DNA of 64,000 nt, taken from Pseudomonas sp. v388 (GTDB lineage: Bacteria > Pseudomonadota > Gammaproteobacteria > Pseudomonadales > Pseudomonadaceae). The stretch spans positions 338,413-402,412 of the forward strand of contig NZ_RHQN01000005.1 of the NCBI RefSeq assembly GCF_003935425.1, written 5' to 3'. Position numbers and translations under genes: made by a program. The notes beneath the pieces were generated by a model that saw nothing but the letters and a program-made list of their open reading frames with translations, had not been told where the DNA came from and ran no database searches. Below, one piece after another: positions 16,861 to 26,938 of this stretch (position 1 is the stretch's first letter; each line of letters opens with the position of its first letter).

Positions 16861-17475
16861 TCAGCGGCTGCCGAGCTTCTGAGCCTGATGCAGCCATTGC
16901 TGGCGCTGTTCTTCGGTAGATGTCTGTACCGGGGTGAATTCGGTCAGGCGTTTGACCTTGATGCCGCAGAACCCCAACACCGTGCGGATCATCTGCCGAT
17001 GCGCAGGCGCGCCGTAGACCCAGCGAAAATACAGGCGTGGGGTGTCCAGCGTGGCGATCAGCTCGGCGGTTCGGCCGCGCAGCAGTTCGTTGGCGCGCTG
17101 TCGGCGCCCGTGACTCTTGAACGCAAAACCGGGCATCAGCACCCGGTCGAAGAACCCGCTCAACAGCGCCGGAACGCCACCCCACCACACCGGATAGACC
17201 AGCACCAGGTGCTCGGCCCAGTGAATCTGGCGCTGAGCTTCAAGCAGGTCGTGCTCCAGCACCTGACTTTGCTGGTAGCCATGATGCAGCACCGGATCGA
17301 ACGTCAGTTCGCCCAGTTTCAGGGTGCGCACCACATGACCTTCGCTGCGTGCGCCCAAGGCGTAGGCGTCAGCCAGGGCGTGGCAGAAACTGATGGTTTT
17401 GGGCGTGCCGTAGATCATCAGAATCCGTTTGCCGCTGCCTTCCAGTGGCGTGGCGCCACTTTTGCCGTCAGCCAT
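16861..17475 (-). CDS. Flavodoxin-fold NAD(P)H:quinone reductase family protein
   Basis: 204 residues from ATG 17475. Residues 18-30 ([12 protein letters not shown]) form the FMN phosphate loop, [28 protein letters not shown] is the diagnostic quinone-reductase/modulator-of-drug-activity segment, and the C-terminus carries a short helix. Acts in the cytosol reducing quinones or similar electrophiles with two electrons. The ATG lies 8 bases inside the end of fumC, so the two genes are probably cotranscribed with coupled translation; an upstream in-frame start at 17517 would overlap fumC much more. Confidence 0.85.
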   Translation of the reverse strand: MADGKSGATPLEGSGKRILMIYGTPKTISFCHALADAYALGARSEGHVVRTLKLGELTFDPVLHHGYQQSQVLEHDLLEAQRQIHWAEHLVLVYPVWWGGVPALLSGFFDRVLMPGFAFKSHGRRQRANELLRGRTAELIATLDTPRLYFRWVYGAPAHRQMIRTVLGFCGIKVKRLTEFTPVQTSTEEQRQQWLHQAQKLGSR

Positions 17476-18862
17476 TGCTGCCTGCCTCGAGCATTTTTTC
17501 CGGGCGTACCCAGGCATCGAACTGTTCGTCGGTCAGGTAGCCCAGCTCCAGTGCCGCTTCGCGTAGCGTCTTGCCTTCGGTGTAGGCTTTCTTGGCGATG
17601 TGTGCAGCCTTGTCGTAACCGATGTGCGGGTTGAGCGCGGTGACCAGCATCAGACCGCGCTCCAGGTGTTCGGCCATCTTCCCGGCGTCCGGCTCCATGC
17701 CGGCGATGCAGTGCTCGTTGAAGTTGCGGCACCCGTCGCCCAGCAGCCGAATCGATTCCAGCAGGTTGTGGATGATCACCGGCTTGTACACATTGAGCTG
17801 CAAATGACCCTGGCTGGCCGCAAAGCCGATTGTTACGTCGTTGCCCATTACCTGGCAGGCGAGCATCGACAGTGCCTCGCATTGGGTCGGGTTGACCTTG
17901 CCCGGCATGATCGAGCTGCCCGGTTCGTTGGCCGGCAGCCGCACTTCGGCAAGCCCGGCACGCGGACCGGAACCCAGCAGGCGCAGATCGTTGGCGATCT
18001 TCATCAAGGCGACGGCCAGCGTCTTCAGGGCACCGGACAGCACGGTCAAGGGTTCATGGCCGGCCAGCGCAGCGAATTTGTTGGGTGCGGTGACGAACGG
18101 CAGGCCGGAAAGTGCCGCCAACTCGGCGGCGACCGCTTCGGCAAAACCGTTCGGCGAATTGAGGCCGGTGCCGACCGCCGTGCCACCTTGCGCCAGCTCA
18201 TAGACGGCCGGTAGCGCTGAGCGAATCGCCTTGTCGGCGTATTCAAGTTGCGCGACGAAGCCCGACAGCTCCTGGCCGAAGGTGATCGGCGTGGCGTCCA
18301 TCATGTGGGTGCGGCCGGTCTTGACCAGCTTCATGTGCCGCGCGGATTGCTCCGCCAGCCCGTTGGACAGCTCGGCAATGGCCGGTAACAGCTGTTCCTT
18401 GACCGCCTGGGCGGTGGCGATGTGCATGGCCGTCGGGAAGCAGTCATTGGAGCTCTGCGAGCGGTTGACGTGATCGTTGGGATGCACCGGCGACTTGCCG
18501 CCGCGACCCTGGCCGGCCAGTTCGTTGGCGCGACCGGCGATCACTTCATTGACGTTCATGTTGCTCTGCGTGCCACTGCCGGTCTGCCACACCACCAGCG
18601 GGAATTGGGTATCGAGCTGGCCGTCCAGCACTTCGTCGGCGGCCTGTTCGATCAGTCGGGCGATGTCTGCCGGCAGGTCGCCGTTGCGGTTATTGACGCG
18701 GGCTGCGGCTTTCTTGATCAGGGTCAGGGCGTGCAGGACCGGCAGCGGCATGTGCTGGTCGCCGATTGCAAAATTGATCAGTGAGCGTTGGGTCTGAGCG
18801 CCCCAATAGGCGTCTTCCGGGACTTCGATCGGGCCAATGCTGTCGGTTTCTGTGCGGCTCAC
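17468..18862 (-). CDS. fumC: Class II fumarate hydratase FumC
   Basis: Oxygen-stable, iron-free fumarase (fumarate to L-malate, TCA cycle). 464 residues, full length. Conserved regions: [29 protein letters not shown], the catalytic signature [15 protein letters not shown], and [13 protein letters not shown]. Start is GTG with AAGGAG about 8 bases upstream. Pseudomonads typically carry this gene next to bolA-type neighbours and use it under iron or oxidative stress; the quinone reductase overlapping its 3' end fits that. Confidence 0.96.
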   Translation of the reverse strand: MSRTETDSIGPIEVPEDAYWGAQTQRSLINFAIGDQHMPLPVLHALTLIKKAAARVNNRNGDLPADIARLIEQAADEVLDGQLDTQFPLVVWQTGSGTQSNMNVNEVIAGRANELAGQGRGGKSPVHPNDHVNRSQSSNDCFPTAMHIATAQAVKEQLLPAIAELSNGLAEQSARHMKLVKTGRTHMMDATPITFGQELSGFVAQLEYADKAIRSALPAVYELAQGGTAVGTGLNSPNGFAEAVAAELAALSGLPFVTAPNKFAALAGHEPLTVLSGALKTLAVALMKIANDLRLLGSGPRAGLAEVRLPANEPGSSIMPGKVNPTQCEALSMLACQVMGNDVTIGFAASQGHLQLNVYKPVIIHNLLESIRLLGDGCRNFNEHCIAGMEPDAGKMAEHLERGLMLVTALNPHIGYDKAAHIAKKAYTEGKTLREAALELGYLTDEQFDAWVRPEKMLEAGSNG

Positions 18863-19044
18863 TGTACTTACTCCTTCAAGGACGTTACTTGCGGGCAGAG
18901 CAAGTTTAGGTGTCCTTATCGGGGCAGGGTTCCCGGTGATTGGTTTTTAACCGCTCGGCGAACCGGGGGTTGAGCCAGAAGCGATCATGAGCGCAGAATG
19001 GTCGGCCCAGAGGTAATGCCTCGCCAGCTAGATAAGGAAACTCG

Positions 19045-19572
19045 ATGACCCGTCTTCGTGCCATCTGTACAGCGGTAGCACTGGTTTGCGCCAGTGGTCA
19101 GGTTCTTGCCGACACCGCCAGTCACAACGCGAGTGCCGAAACCTTCCTCAAGCTTGCCAACGCCGACCGCTTGGGCGCGCCCGTCTACGCGCAGGTTCAG
19201 CAGATGTTTGCCCAGCGTTTCGCCGAAACCAAGGCGCCGGCTTCCAAGAAAGCCCTGCTGGAAACCTACCAGGCCAAGGCCAACACTGCTCTGGACCAGG
19301 CCATCGGCTGGAACAAGCTCAAGCCGGACATGGTCAAGCTCTACACCACCAATTTCACCGAAGGCGAGCTCAAGGAGCTGGTCGTGTTCTACCAGTCGCC
19401 GCTGGGCAAGAAAGTCATGACCAAGATGCCGGAGCTGGCCCAACAGTCCGCTCAGCTGACTCAGGGCAAGCTGGAAAGCGCGGTGCCTGTGGTCAACAAG
19501 CTGCTGGCCGACATGACCGCCGAGCTGGAACCTGGCAAGCCGGCCGCTGCTGCGCCGGCCAAAAAGCCCTGA
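19045..19572 (+). CDS. Periplasmic DUF2059-family protein
   Basis: 175 residues with a signal peptide (MTRLRAICTAVALVCASG, cleavage near VLADTAS). The mature part is helical, with the family segment YTTNFTEGELKELVVFYQSPLGKK, and ends in an Ala/Pro/Lys-rich tail (PGKPAAAAPAKKP). AAGGAAA lies 6 bases before the ATG. Located 33 bases before bolA in the same direction. Role unknown; the family is periplasmic and widespread in proteobacteria. Confidence 0.82.
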   Translation: MTRLRAICTAVALVCASGQVLADTASHNASAETFLKLANADRLGAPVYAQVQQMFAQRFAETKAPASKKALLETYQAKANTALDQAIGWNKLKPDMVKLYTTNFTEGELKELVVFYQSPLGKKVMTKMPELAQQSAQLTQGKLESAVPVVNKLLADMTAELEPGKPAAAAPAKKP

Positions 19573-19605
19573 TCGGCATCGCTTTTCAGACAGGCGTATT
19601 CAGTC

Positions 19606-19899
19606 ATGAGCATGCAACAACGTATCGAGTCGGCGCTTGCGCTGCTTCAGCCAGAACACTTGCAGGTGCTCGACGAGAGCCACATGCACAGCCGCGGCGA
19701 GCAGACGCACTACAAGGCCATTCTCGTCAGTGAGCAGTTCCAGGGTTTGAACTCGGTCAAGCGGCACCAGAAGGTCTACGGCATTCTCGGTGGCCTGATG
19801 GGCGAGTTCCACGCGCTGGCGCTGCACACCTACACCCCCGAAGAGTGGGCCAGGACCGGCGCGGCGCCTGCTTCGCCGACCTGCGCGGGCGGTCACTGA
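19606..19899 (+). CDS. bolA: BolA family protein
   Basis: 97 residues. The BolA fold covers residues 1-85: helix MQQRIESALALLQPEHLQVLDES, the HSRGEQTHYKAILVSEQFQGLNSVKRHQKVY core with the conserved RHQxVY turn, and HALALHTYTPEEW. The C-terminus is short and Cys-containing (CAGGH). BolA proteins work with monothiol glutaredoxins in iron-sulfur handling and affect cell shape and biofilm. Likely cotranscribed with the DUF2059 gene. Confidence 0.93.
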   Translation: MSMQQRIESALALLQPEHLQVLDESHMHSRGEQTHYKAILVSEQFQGLNSVKRHQKVYGILGGLMGEFHALALHTYTPEEWARTGAAPASPTCAGGH

Positions 19900-20020
19900 C
19901 AGCAGGCCCCAGGCCCGGCGCCCGCTTTCGAGCGAGTGCGCGCCGGGTTGCATCGCCTCGCCCATTGACCCGGATCAGTATCCCGCTATCCCTGCACGAC
20001 CCAGGTTTTTGCTAGAATCC

Positions 20021-20049
20021 GCACCGCGCCGCTGGCCGGTGCGTTTTTT
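20021..20049 (+). terminator. Intrinsic terminator between bolA and trhO
   Basis: GCACCG (20021-20026) pairs with CGGTGC (20037-20042), followed by GTTTTTT. A -10-like TAGAAT sits at 20013-20018 immediately in front of it, so the hairpin may either end the bolA transcript or form the start of the trhO leader. Confidence 0.6.
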
Positions 20050-20105
20050 CGTTCGGATTTTTAGTCCGGTAGGCCCTTTGCGAGGGTCGCCACCTGGAGA
20101 GCTAC

Positions 20106-21059
20106 ATGACTCAAACGTCGATGACCCAGCCGATCGTCGTGGCTGCGCTATACAAATTCGTCACCCTCAGCGACTACGTCGAGCTGCGTGAACCCCTGTT
20201 GCAAGCCATGATCGCCAATGGCATCAAAGGCACCTTGCTGATTGCCGACGAAGGCATCAACGGCACCGTTTCCGGCAGCCGCGAAGGCATCGACGGCCTG
20301 CTGGCCTGGCTGCGCAACGATCCGCGCATGGTCGATATCGATCACAAGGAATCGTACTGCGACGAGCAGCCGTTCTACCGCACCAAGGTCAAGCTCAAGA
20401 AAGAGATCGTGACCCTGGGCGTCGAAGGCGTGGACCCGAACAAGCGCGTCGGCACCTACGTCGAGCCCAAGGACTGGAACGACCTGATCGCCGATCCGGA
20501 AGTGCTGCTGATCGACACGCGCAACGACTACGAGGTGTCCATCGGCACCTTCCAGGGCGCAATCGATCCGAAAACCACCAGCTTTCGCGAGTTTCCCGAT
20601 TACATCAAAGAACACTTTGACCCTGCCGTGCATAAGAAAGTCGCGATGTTCTGCACCGGTGGCATTCGTTGTGAAAAGGCGTCGAGCTATATGCTGGGCG
20701 AAGGCTTCGATGAGGTCTATCACCTCAAGGGCGGCATTCTCAAGTACCTCGAAGAAGTGCCTCAGCAGGAAAGCCGCTGGGAAGGCGAGTGCTTCGTGTT
20801 CGACAATCGCGTCACGGTGCGCCACGACCTGACCGAAGGCGACTACGATCAATGCCATGCCTGCCGCACTCCGATCAGTGCCGAGGACCGCGCGAGCGAG
20901 CATTACTCGGCCGGGATCAGCTGTCCGCATTGCTGGGATTCGTTGAGCGAGAAGACTCGCCGCAGCGCCATCGACCGGCAGAAGCAGATCGAACTGGCCA
21001 AGGCACGCAATCAGCCGCATCCCATTGGTCGCAACTATCGCCTGCCATCCGAGGCCTGA
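20106..21059 (+). CDS. trhO: Rhodanese-type tRNA uridine(34) hydroxylase TrhO (YceA)
   Basis: 317 residues. N-terminal acylphosphatase-like domain ([38 protein letters not shown]), central rhodanese domain with [11 protein letters not shown] and the active-site loop [17 protein letters not shown] (Cys near residue 181), and a C-terminal cysteine-rich zinc-like part (CHACRTPI...CPHCWDSL). Catalyses oxygen-dependent hydroxylation of wobble uridine in tRNA. GGAG precedes the ATG by 7 bases. Followed three bases later by the DsbA-like gene, so likely an operon. Confidence 0.92.
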   Translation: MTQTSMTQPIVVAALYKFVTLSDYVELREPLLQAMIANGIKGTLLIADEGINGTVSGSREGIDGLLAWLRNDPRMVDIDHKESYCDEQPFYRTKVKLKKEIVTLGVEGVDPNKRVGTYVEPKDWNDLIADPEVLLIDTRNDYEVSIGTFQGAIDPKTTSFREFPDYIKEHFDPAVHKKVAMFCTGGIRCEKASSYMLGEGFDEVYHLKGGILKYLEEVPQQESRWEGECFVFDNRVTVRHDLTEGDYDQCHACRTPISAEDRASEHYSAGISCPHCWDSLSEKTRRSAIDRQKQIELAKARNQPHPIGRNYRLPSEA

Positions 21060-21062
21060 GCC

Positions 21063-21695
21063 ATGTCCTCCCGCCTGATCTATGTCATGGACCCGATGTG
21101 CTCATGGTGCTGGGGCTTTGCACCGGTCGCCGACGCGCTGGTTCAACAGGCTCGGGCGTACGACGTACCGCTGCATCTGGTGGTAGGCGGGCTGCGTTCC
21201 GGCAGTGCCGCACTTGAACCGGCCACGCGCAGCTACATCATCGAGCACTGGCAGGCGGTCGAGGCGGCAACCGGCCAGCCGTTCCGCTTTGACGGCGCGC
21301 TGCCGGACGGATTCATCTACGACACCACGCCGGCCTGCCTGGCGGTGGCCTGCGCTCGCAGCCTGGACCCGGACCGGGCCTGGGCGCTGGTCAAGCTGAT
21401 TCAACGGGCCTTCTATTGCGAGGGCGCGGATGTCACCCGTCCCTCACTGCTGGCTGAACTGGCCGAGCAGGCCGGTCTGAGCCGCGCCAGATTTGCCAAG
21501 GCGTTCGACAGCGCCGAGCAACAGGCGGCAACCGCAGCCGATTTCGCCTGGGCACAGGGCCTGGGCATTGCCGGGTTCCCGACCCTGCTGGCCGAACGTA
21601 ATGGTCAGCTGGCGTTACTCACCAACGGCTATCAGCCCCTGAGCGTGCTGTCGCCGTTGCTGGGTCGCTGGCTGGAGCGTGCGGCCAGTGCGTGA
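21063..21695 (+). CDS. DsbA-family thioredoxin-fold protein
   Basis: 210 residues, cytosolic (no signal). CxxC motif at the start of the fold: DPMCSWCWGFAP (Cys13 and Cys16), a helical insertion, and the cis-proline region GIAGFPTLLAE near residue 165. It resembles the FrnE-type / DsbA-like oxidoreductases found after trhO in pseudomonads. GAGG ahead of the ATG; starts 3 bases after trhO and its stop overlaps the start of the ABC exporter gene. Confidence 0.85.
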   Translation: MSSRLIYVMDPMCSWCWGFAPVADALVQQARAYDVPLHLVVGGLRSGSAALEPATRSYIIEHWQAVEAATGQPFRFDGALPDGFIYDTTPACLAVACARSLDPDRAWALVKLIQRAFYCEGADVTRPSLLAELAEQAGLSRARFAKAFDSAEQQAATAADFAWAQGLGIAGFPTLLAERNGQLALLTNGYQPLSVLSPLLGRWLERAASA

Positions 21696-23514
21696 CGAGG
21701 TGACCGATGTTGCGCCACAACTCCCGCAAGCGCGTGCCGACACCCTGAGCTGGGCGGCGATTCGCCGCCTGGCGCTGCGCCACAGAAAGGCGCTGTGGAT
21801 TGCCAACGCGGTGGCCGTGCTGGCCACGCTGTGCAGCGTGCCGATTCCGCTGCTGTTGCCGTTGCTGGTCGACGAAGTGCTGTTGGGGCATGGCGATGCC
21901 GCGCTGAAGGTCATGAATCACCTGCTGCCCGCCGGGCTGCAACAGGCTGCGGGCTATATCGGCCTGATGCTGTTCCTGACCTTGCTGCTGCGGGCCGGCG
22001 CGTTGCTGTTCAATGTGCTGCAGGCGCGCCTGTTCGCCCGTTTGGCCAAGGACATCGTCTATCGCATCCGCCTGCGCCTGATCGAACGCCTCAAGCGTAT
22101 TTCCCTGGGCGAGTATGAAAGCCTGGGCAGCGGCATGGTCACCACGCATCTGGTGACCGATCTGGAAACACTGGACAAGTTCGTCGGCGAAACCCTCAGC
22201 CGCTTCCTGGTCGCCAGCCTGACCCTGGCCGGCACCGCCGGTGTGCTGATGTGGATGCACTGGAAGCTGGCGCTGCTGATCATGCTGTTCAACCCTTTGG
22301 TGATCTTCGCCACGGTGAAGCTGGGCAAACGGGTCAAACACCTCAAGAAACTCGAAAACGACAGCACCTCGCGCTTTACCCAGGCGTTGAGCGAAACCCT
22401 GGATGCGATCCAGGAAATTCGCGCCGGCAATCGCCAGGGCTTTTTCCTTGGGCGCCTTGGCACGCGAGCCAAAGAAGTGCGCGATTATTCGGTTACTTCG
22501 CAGTGGAAAAGCGATGCATCGGGGCGGGCCAGCGGCCTGCTGTTTCAGTTCGGCATCGATATCTTTCGTGCGGCGGCGATGCTCACCGTGCTGTTTTCGG
22601 ATCTGAGTATCGGCCAGATGCTGGCGGTGTTCAGCTACCTGTGGTTCATGATGGCGCCGGTGGAAACCCTGCTCAATCTGCAATACGCCTACTATGCCGC
22701 GGGCGGGGCGCTGACCCGTATCAACGAGTTGCTGGCCCGGAAAGACGAACCGCAGTATCCGGGCACCGTCGATCCGTTCCACGGCCGCGACACCGTGGGC
22801 ATCGAGGTGCGCGGGCTGACGTTCGGCTATGGCGAGGACCCGGTGCTGGATCAGCTCAATCTGTCCATCGCGCCGGGCGAGAAGGTCGCCATCGTCGGAG
22901 CCAGCGGCGGCGGCAAGAGCACTCTGGTGCAGCTGCTGCTGGGCTTGTACACCGCACGCACTGGCGTCATTCGCTATGGCGGCGCAAGCCTGCAGGACAT
23001 CGGGCTTGAGCGGGTGCGCGAGCACGTGGCGGTGGTGTTGCAGCATCCGGCGCTGTTCAATGACAGCGTGCGCGCCAATCTGACCATGGGCCGCGAATGC
23101 AGCGATGAGGCCTGTTGGCGGGCACTGGAAGTGGCCCAGCTGGATTCGGCCATTCGCGAATTGCCCGACGGCCTGGACAGCATCGTCGGCCGCTCCGGCG
23201 TGCGCCTGTCCGGCGGTCAGCGCCAGCGAGTAGCCATTGCGCGCATGGTCCTGGCCGACCCTCGGGTCGTGATCCTCGACGAGGCGACTTCGGCCCTGGA
23301 CGCGGCCACCGAATACAACCTGCATCAGGCGCTGGCCGGTTTTCTGCAAAGCCGGACCACGCTGATCATCGCCCATCGGCTCTCGGCCGTGAAACAGGCA
23401 GATCGGGTGCTGGTCTTCGACGGTGGACGCATTGCCGAGGATGGCGACCATCATCAATTGATCGCCGAAGGCGGTCTCTACGCCAAACTGTACGGGCACT
23501 TGCAGCAAATCTGA
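21688..23514 (+). CDS. ABC exporter, fused membrane and ATP-binding domains
   Basis: 608 residues from GTG 21688, which overlaps the DsbA-like stop; other GTG starts at 21679 and 21700 are possible. Six-helix exporter domain at about 25-325, nucleotide-binding domain from about 370: Walker A GASGGGKSTLV, signature LSGGQRQRVAIAR, Walker B VVILDEATSALD, H-loop AHRLS. Half-transporter that should dimerise in the inner membrane. Substrate cannot be inferred; the neighbouring thiol-redox gene allows but does not prove a role in thiol or lipid export. Confidence 0.9.
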   Translation: MRDEVTDVAPQLPQARADTLSWAAIRRLALRHRKALWIANAVAVLATLCSVPIPLLLPLLVDEVLLGHGDAALKVMNHLLPAGLQQAAGYIGLMLFLTLLLRAGALLFNVLQARLFARLAKDIVYRIRLRLIERLKRISLGEYESLGSGMVTTHLVTDLETLDKFVGETLSRFLVASLTLAGTAGVLMWMHWKLALLIMLFNPLVIFATVKLGKRVKHLKKLENDSTSRFTQALSETLDAIQEIRAGNRQGFFLGRLGTRAKEVRDYSVTSQWKSDASGRASGLLFQFGIDIFRAAAMLTVLFSDLSIGQMLAVFSYLWFMMAPVETLLNLQYAYYAAGGALTRINELLARKDEPQYPGTVDPFHGRDTVGIEVRGLTFGYGEDPVLDQLNLSIAPGEKVAIVGASGGGKSTLVQLLLGLYTARTGVIRYGGASLQDIGLERVREHVAVVLQHPALFNDSVRANLTMGRECSDEACWRALEVAQLDSAIRELPDGLDSIVGRSGVRLSGGQRQRVAIARMVLADPRVVILDEATSALDAATEYNLHQALAGFLQSRTTLIIAHRLSAVKQADRVLVFDGGRIAEDGDHHQLIAEGGLYAKLYGHLQQI

Positions 23515-23636
23515 ACGCCGCGCAGCGGCCTTATCGCAGGGGTTTGTATCAGATTGGAGAAAATCACCCGTCCTTTTCGATGGATATAGCCTAGTCTCTG
23601 CTCAGGACGATCTGTAAGGCTGTGTGATTGGAATCC

Positions 23637-26102
23637 ATGAAACAACCCCGGACTCTCCCCAAGCGCCGCCTTTTGGGCATCGTGTGGCCTTTCATTGCCG
23701 TCGCACTGTTCCAGGCCTTGCTGGGATGTATCAGTTTGTACACGCTGTCGGTCGTGCGCAGTTACGTGGCCGGCGAAAGTCTGTGGTCGAAAGGGCAGAA
23801 GGATGCGCTGCATTACCTGAATCGCTATGCGAGCAGCCACGACCAGCTCGACTACCTGAAGTACCAGCAGGCCATTGCGGTTCCCCAGGCCGGACGTGCC
23901 CTGCGCGAAGCACTGGATCGACCCGAGCCGGCGCTGGATGAGGCGCGCCGGGCAATCCTCCAGGGCGGCAATCACCCGGACGATGTGTCCGGGATCATCT
24001 GGATGTATCGCAATTTCCGCGAATTCGGTTACATGCAGGACACCGTTCACTGGTGGTCGGTGGGCGACCATTATCTGGATCAGCTGGACCGCCTCGCCCA
24101 GGACATTCATACGCAGATCACCGACGGCAAACCCAGCCCGGCCCAGGTCGAGCGATGGCGCGGCCAGATCAATATCATCAACGAGGAAGTGACACCGGCG
24201 GCCCGTGCGTTCAGCGAAGCGTTGGGTGAAGGCTCCCGGTTGATCCTGCGCCTGTTGATCATCATCAATTTGCTGACGGTATTCGTGCTGATCCTGCTGG
24301 CCCTGCTGCGGGTGCATATGCTGCTGGCCCAGCGTCGCGCCTATGCCCATGCCTTGCAGGTGGAGCGCAAGCGCGCGCAGATTACCCTGGAATCGATCGG
24401 CGACGGGGTGATCACCACCGACGTGGAAGGCACCATCGTCTATATGAACCCGGCAGCCGAAGGGCTGACCCACTGGAAATCCGGGCAGGCCAGTGGTTTG
24501 CCACTGGCTGCTCTGTTCAATCTGCTCGACGAGGATGACCGGCGCGACAGTTCGGCCCTGATCGAGCACATTCTCAGCGGCAGGCTTCGCGGCGGCGCTG
24601 CCAGCAGCAAACTGATCCAGCGCCTGGACGGCAGCACGGTGTCGGTCAATCTGGTAGGCACGCCGATCCATTCCGACGGCGCGATCAGCGGGGCGGTCCT
24701 GGTGCTTCACGACATGACCCAGGAACGCCAGTACCTGGCCAATCTGTCCTGGCAGGCTGCCCATGATCCGCTGACCGGGCTGGTCAATCGCAGCGAGTTC
24801 GAGTTGCGCCTGGGCCAGGTGCTCAACAGCGCCGCCGCCGATGCCGGCCACCATTGCCTGATGTTTCTCGATATCGACCAGTTCAAGCTGGTCAACGACA
24901 CCAGCGGGCATTCCGCCGGCGACGATCTGCTGCGCCACCTCTGCCAGGTTCTGCCCCACGGGCTGCGCGAAGGTGACACCCTGGCCCGGCTTGGGGGTGA
25001 TGAGTTCGGTGTGCTATTGGTCGATTGCCCGGCCACTGAGGCGCACGAAGTGGCCGAGCAATTGCGGCAGCTGGTCCAGGACCTGCATTTCGTGTGGAAA
25101 GGCCGGCCGTTCGTGACTACCGTGAGTATTGGTCTGGTCCACCTCGGCGCGGCGCCACTCACATTGGAGGCATCGCTGAGGGCGGCGGACATGGCTTGCT
25201 ACATGGCCAAGGAGAAGGGGCGCAACCGGATTCAGGTGTACCACCCCGACGACTCCGAGTTGTCCACGCGCTCGGGGGAAATGGCCTGGATCCAGCGCCT
25301 GCATGTGGCGCTGGATGAAAACCGCTTCTGTCTGTACGCACAGGAAATTGCAGCACTGAATCAGGACGAAGACGACGGAATGCGCCATATCGAGATTCTT
25401 CTGCGCTTGCGCGATGAGTCCGGACGAATGATTTCGCCCGACAGCTTTATCCCGGCAGCGGAACGCTATGGGCTGATGACGACGCTGGACCGCTGGGTGG
25501 TCAGGAACGTTTTCAAGCTCATCGGCCAATGCGCGATCGACGGTCACCCTGAACGGCCCCAGGCGCTTTGTGCCATTAACCTGTCCGGTTCCAGTATCGG
25601 CGACGATGCGTTTCTCGAATACCTGAAGCTGCAGTTCAGGACGTTCGACGTTGCCCCTTCCATGATCTGTTTCGAGATCACCGAAACCAGCGCCATCGCC
25701 GATCTGGGCAGCGCGATCCGCTTCATCAATGAACTCAAGGCGCTGGGGTGCTGGTTTTCGCTGGACGACTTCTGCTCGGGCATGTCCTCGTTCGCCTACC
25801 TCAAGCATCTGCCGGTCGACTATCTGAAAATCGATGGCAGTTTTGTCAAGGACATGCTCGATAACCCCGTCAATCGCGCCATGGTCCAGGTCATCCACAA
25901 CATCGGGCATGTCATGGGCAAGCGCACCATCGCCGAGTTCGTGGAAACCGAGGAGATCGAGGCCGAGCTGCGGGACATGGGTGTGGATTACGCGCAGGGC
26001 TATCTGATCGGGCGTCCCCAGTTACTGACCTGCGAAACACTGCACACGGCGCCGGCCCGTAAATACGCACTCTTGGGCAGTGCGCCAGGGACGCTGATGT
26101 AA
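23637..26102 (+). CDS. rbdA: Membrane PAS-GGDEF-EAL protein, RbdA-like c-di-GMP enzyme
   Basis: 821 residues. TM helices at about 14-38 and 202-228 enclose a periplasmic sensor region; PAS domain about 245-365; GGDEF domain with intact active site GGDEF (453-457) and inhibitory I-site REGD (444-447) five residues before it; EAL domain about 555-805 with EIL (586-588) at the signature, FEITETSAI, SLDDFCSGMSSFAYL and KIDGSFV present, as in active phosphodiesterases. Domain order, length and neighbours (fumC, bolA, ABC exporter, TenA-like) match P. aeruginosa RbdA, a phosphodiesterase promoting biofilm dispersal. A TTG start at 23628 with AAGG upstream is an alternative. Confidence 0.85.
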   Translation: MKQPRTLPKRRLLGIVWPFIAVALFQALLGCISLYTLSVVRSYVAGESLWSKGQKDALHYLNRYASSHDQLDYLKYQQAIAVPQAGRALREALDRPEPALDEARRAILQGGNHPDDVSGIIWMYRNFREFGYMQDTVHWWSVGDHYLDQLDRLAQDIHTQITDGKPSPAQVERWRGQINIINEEVTPAARAFSEALGEGSRLILRLLIIINLLTVFVLILLALLRVHMLLAQRRAYAHALQVERKRAQITLESIGDGVITTDVEGTIVYMNPAAEGLTHWKSGQASGLPLAALFNLLDEDDRRDSSALIEHILSGRLRGGAASSKLIQRLDGSTVSVNLVGTPIHSDGAISGAVLVLHDMTQERQYLANLSWQAAHDPLTGLVNRSEFELRLGQVLNSAAADAGHHCLMFLDIDQFKLVNDTSGHSAGDDLLRHLCQVLPHGLREGDTLARLGGDEFGVLLVDCPATEAHEVAEQLRQLVQDLHFVWKGRPFVTTVSIGLVHLGAAPLTLEASLRAADMACYMAKEKGRNRIQVYHPDDSELSTRSGEMAWIQRLHVALDENRFCLYAQEIAALNQDEDDGMRHIEILLRLRDESGRMISPDSFIPAAERYGLMTTLDRWVVRNVFKLIGQCAIDGHPERPQALCAINLSGSSIGDDAFLEYLKLQFRTFDVAPSMICFEITETSAIADLGSAIRFINELKALGCWFSLDDFCSGMSSFAYLKHLPVDYLKIDGSFVKDMLDNPVNRAMVQVIHNIGHVMGKRTIAEFVETEEIEAELRDMGVDYAQGYLIGRPQLLTCETLHTAPARKYALLGSAPGTLM

Positions 26103-26141
26103 ATACCGAAACCCGTTACAACTCACGCAAGGAGCCGCACA

Positions 26142-26933
26142 GTGATCGACACTTTCCAGAGGACCGGTCCGCTCATGGAGGCCAACAGTTACCCGGCCTG
26201 GGCACAACAATTGATCAAGGATTGCAGCGCCGCCAAGGCAAGGGTCGTCGAGCACGAACTCTATCGCACTATGCGGGATGGGTGCCTGAGTCCGCGAATC
26301 ATGCGCCAGTACCTGATCGGCGGCTGGCCGGTCGTGGAGCAGTTTGCCGTGTACATGGCCAGGAACCTGACCAAGACGCGCTTTGGTCGCCATCCGGGGG
26401 AAGACATGGCCCGGCGCTGGCTGATGCGCAATATCCGCGTTGAACTCAACCACGCCGATTACTGGCTCAACTGGTGTGAAGCCCACGGAGTGACGCTTGA
26501 GGATCTGCAGGCCCAGCGCGTGGCGTCGGAGCTGCACGCCTTGAGCCACTGGTGCTGGCAGACCAGCTCCTGCGATTCGCTGGCAGTGGCGATGGCGGCG
26601 ACCAACTACGCCATCGAGGGGGCGACAGGGGAGTGGGCAGCCGTGGTCTGTTCAACGGACGTGTATGCCCAGGGATTCCCGGAGCAGGGGCGCAAGCGGG
26701 CGATGAAGTGGTTGAAGATGCACGCCCAGTACGATGATGCCCATCCCTGGGAAGCGCTGGAAATCATTTGTACCTTGGTCGGCAATGATCCTGCTCCTGC
26801 GGTGCAGGCCGAACTGCGCCAGGCTGTCATCAAGAGCTATGACTACATGTACCTGTTCCTGGAGCGCTGCATGCAGCAGGAAAAGACCAGGCCGGTTCGT
26901 GAACGCGCCGTCGAGGCTCAGGCCGTTTCGTAA
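26142..26933 (+). CDS. TenA/PqqC-like helical protein
   Basis: 263 residues from GTG 26142, preceded by AAGGAG at 7 bases. All-helical, haem-oxygenase-like fold: MRQYLIGGWPVVEQFAVYMARNL, NIRVELNHADYWLNWCEAHG with the metal-ligand-type E and H, and AATNYAIEGATGEWA. This matches the TenA/THI-4/PqqC superfamily, whose members are thiaminases or non-haem iron or cofactor-free oxidases. It directly follows rbdA (39 bases) as in P. aeruginosa. Substrate unknown; thiamin genes are not nearby. Confidence 0.82.
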   Translation: MIDTFQRTGPLMEANSYPAWAQQLIKDCSAAKARVVEHELYRTMRDGCLSPRIMRQYLIGGWPVVEQFAVYMARNLTKTRFGRHPGEDMARRWLMRNIRVELNHADYWLNWCEAHGVTLEDLQAQRVASELHALSHWCWQTSSCDSLAVAMAATNYAIEGATGEWAAVVCSTDVYAQGFPEQGRKRAMKWLKMHAQYDDAHPWEALEIICTLVGNDPAPAVQAELRQAVIKSYDYMYLFLERCMQQEKTRPVRERAVEAQAVS

Positions 26934-26938
26934 CCCGC

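Noticed and set aside
21619-23508. 629-codon minus-strand frame opposite the ABC exporter
   Set aside because: Antisense shadow; the plus strand has Walker A, signature and Walker B motifs in order.
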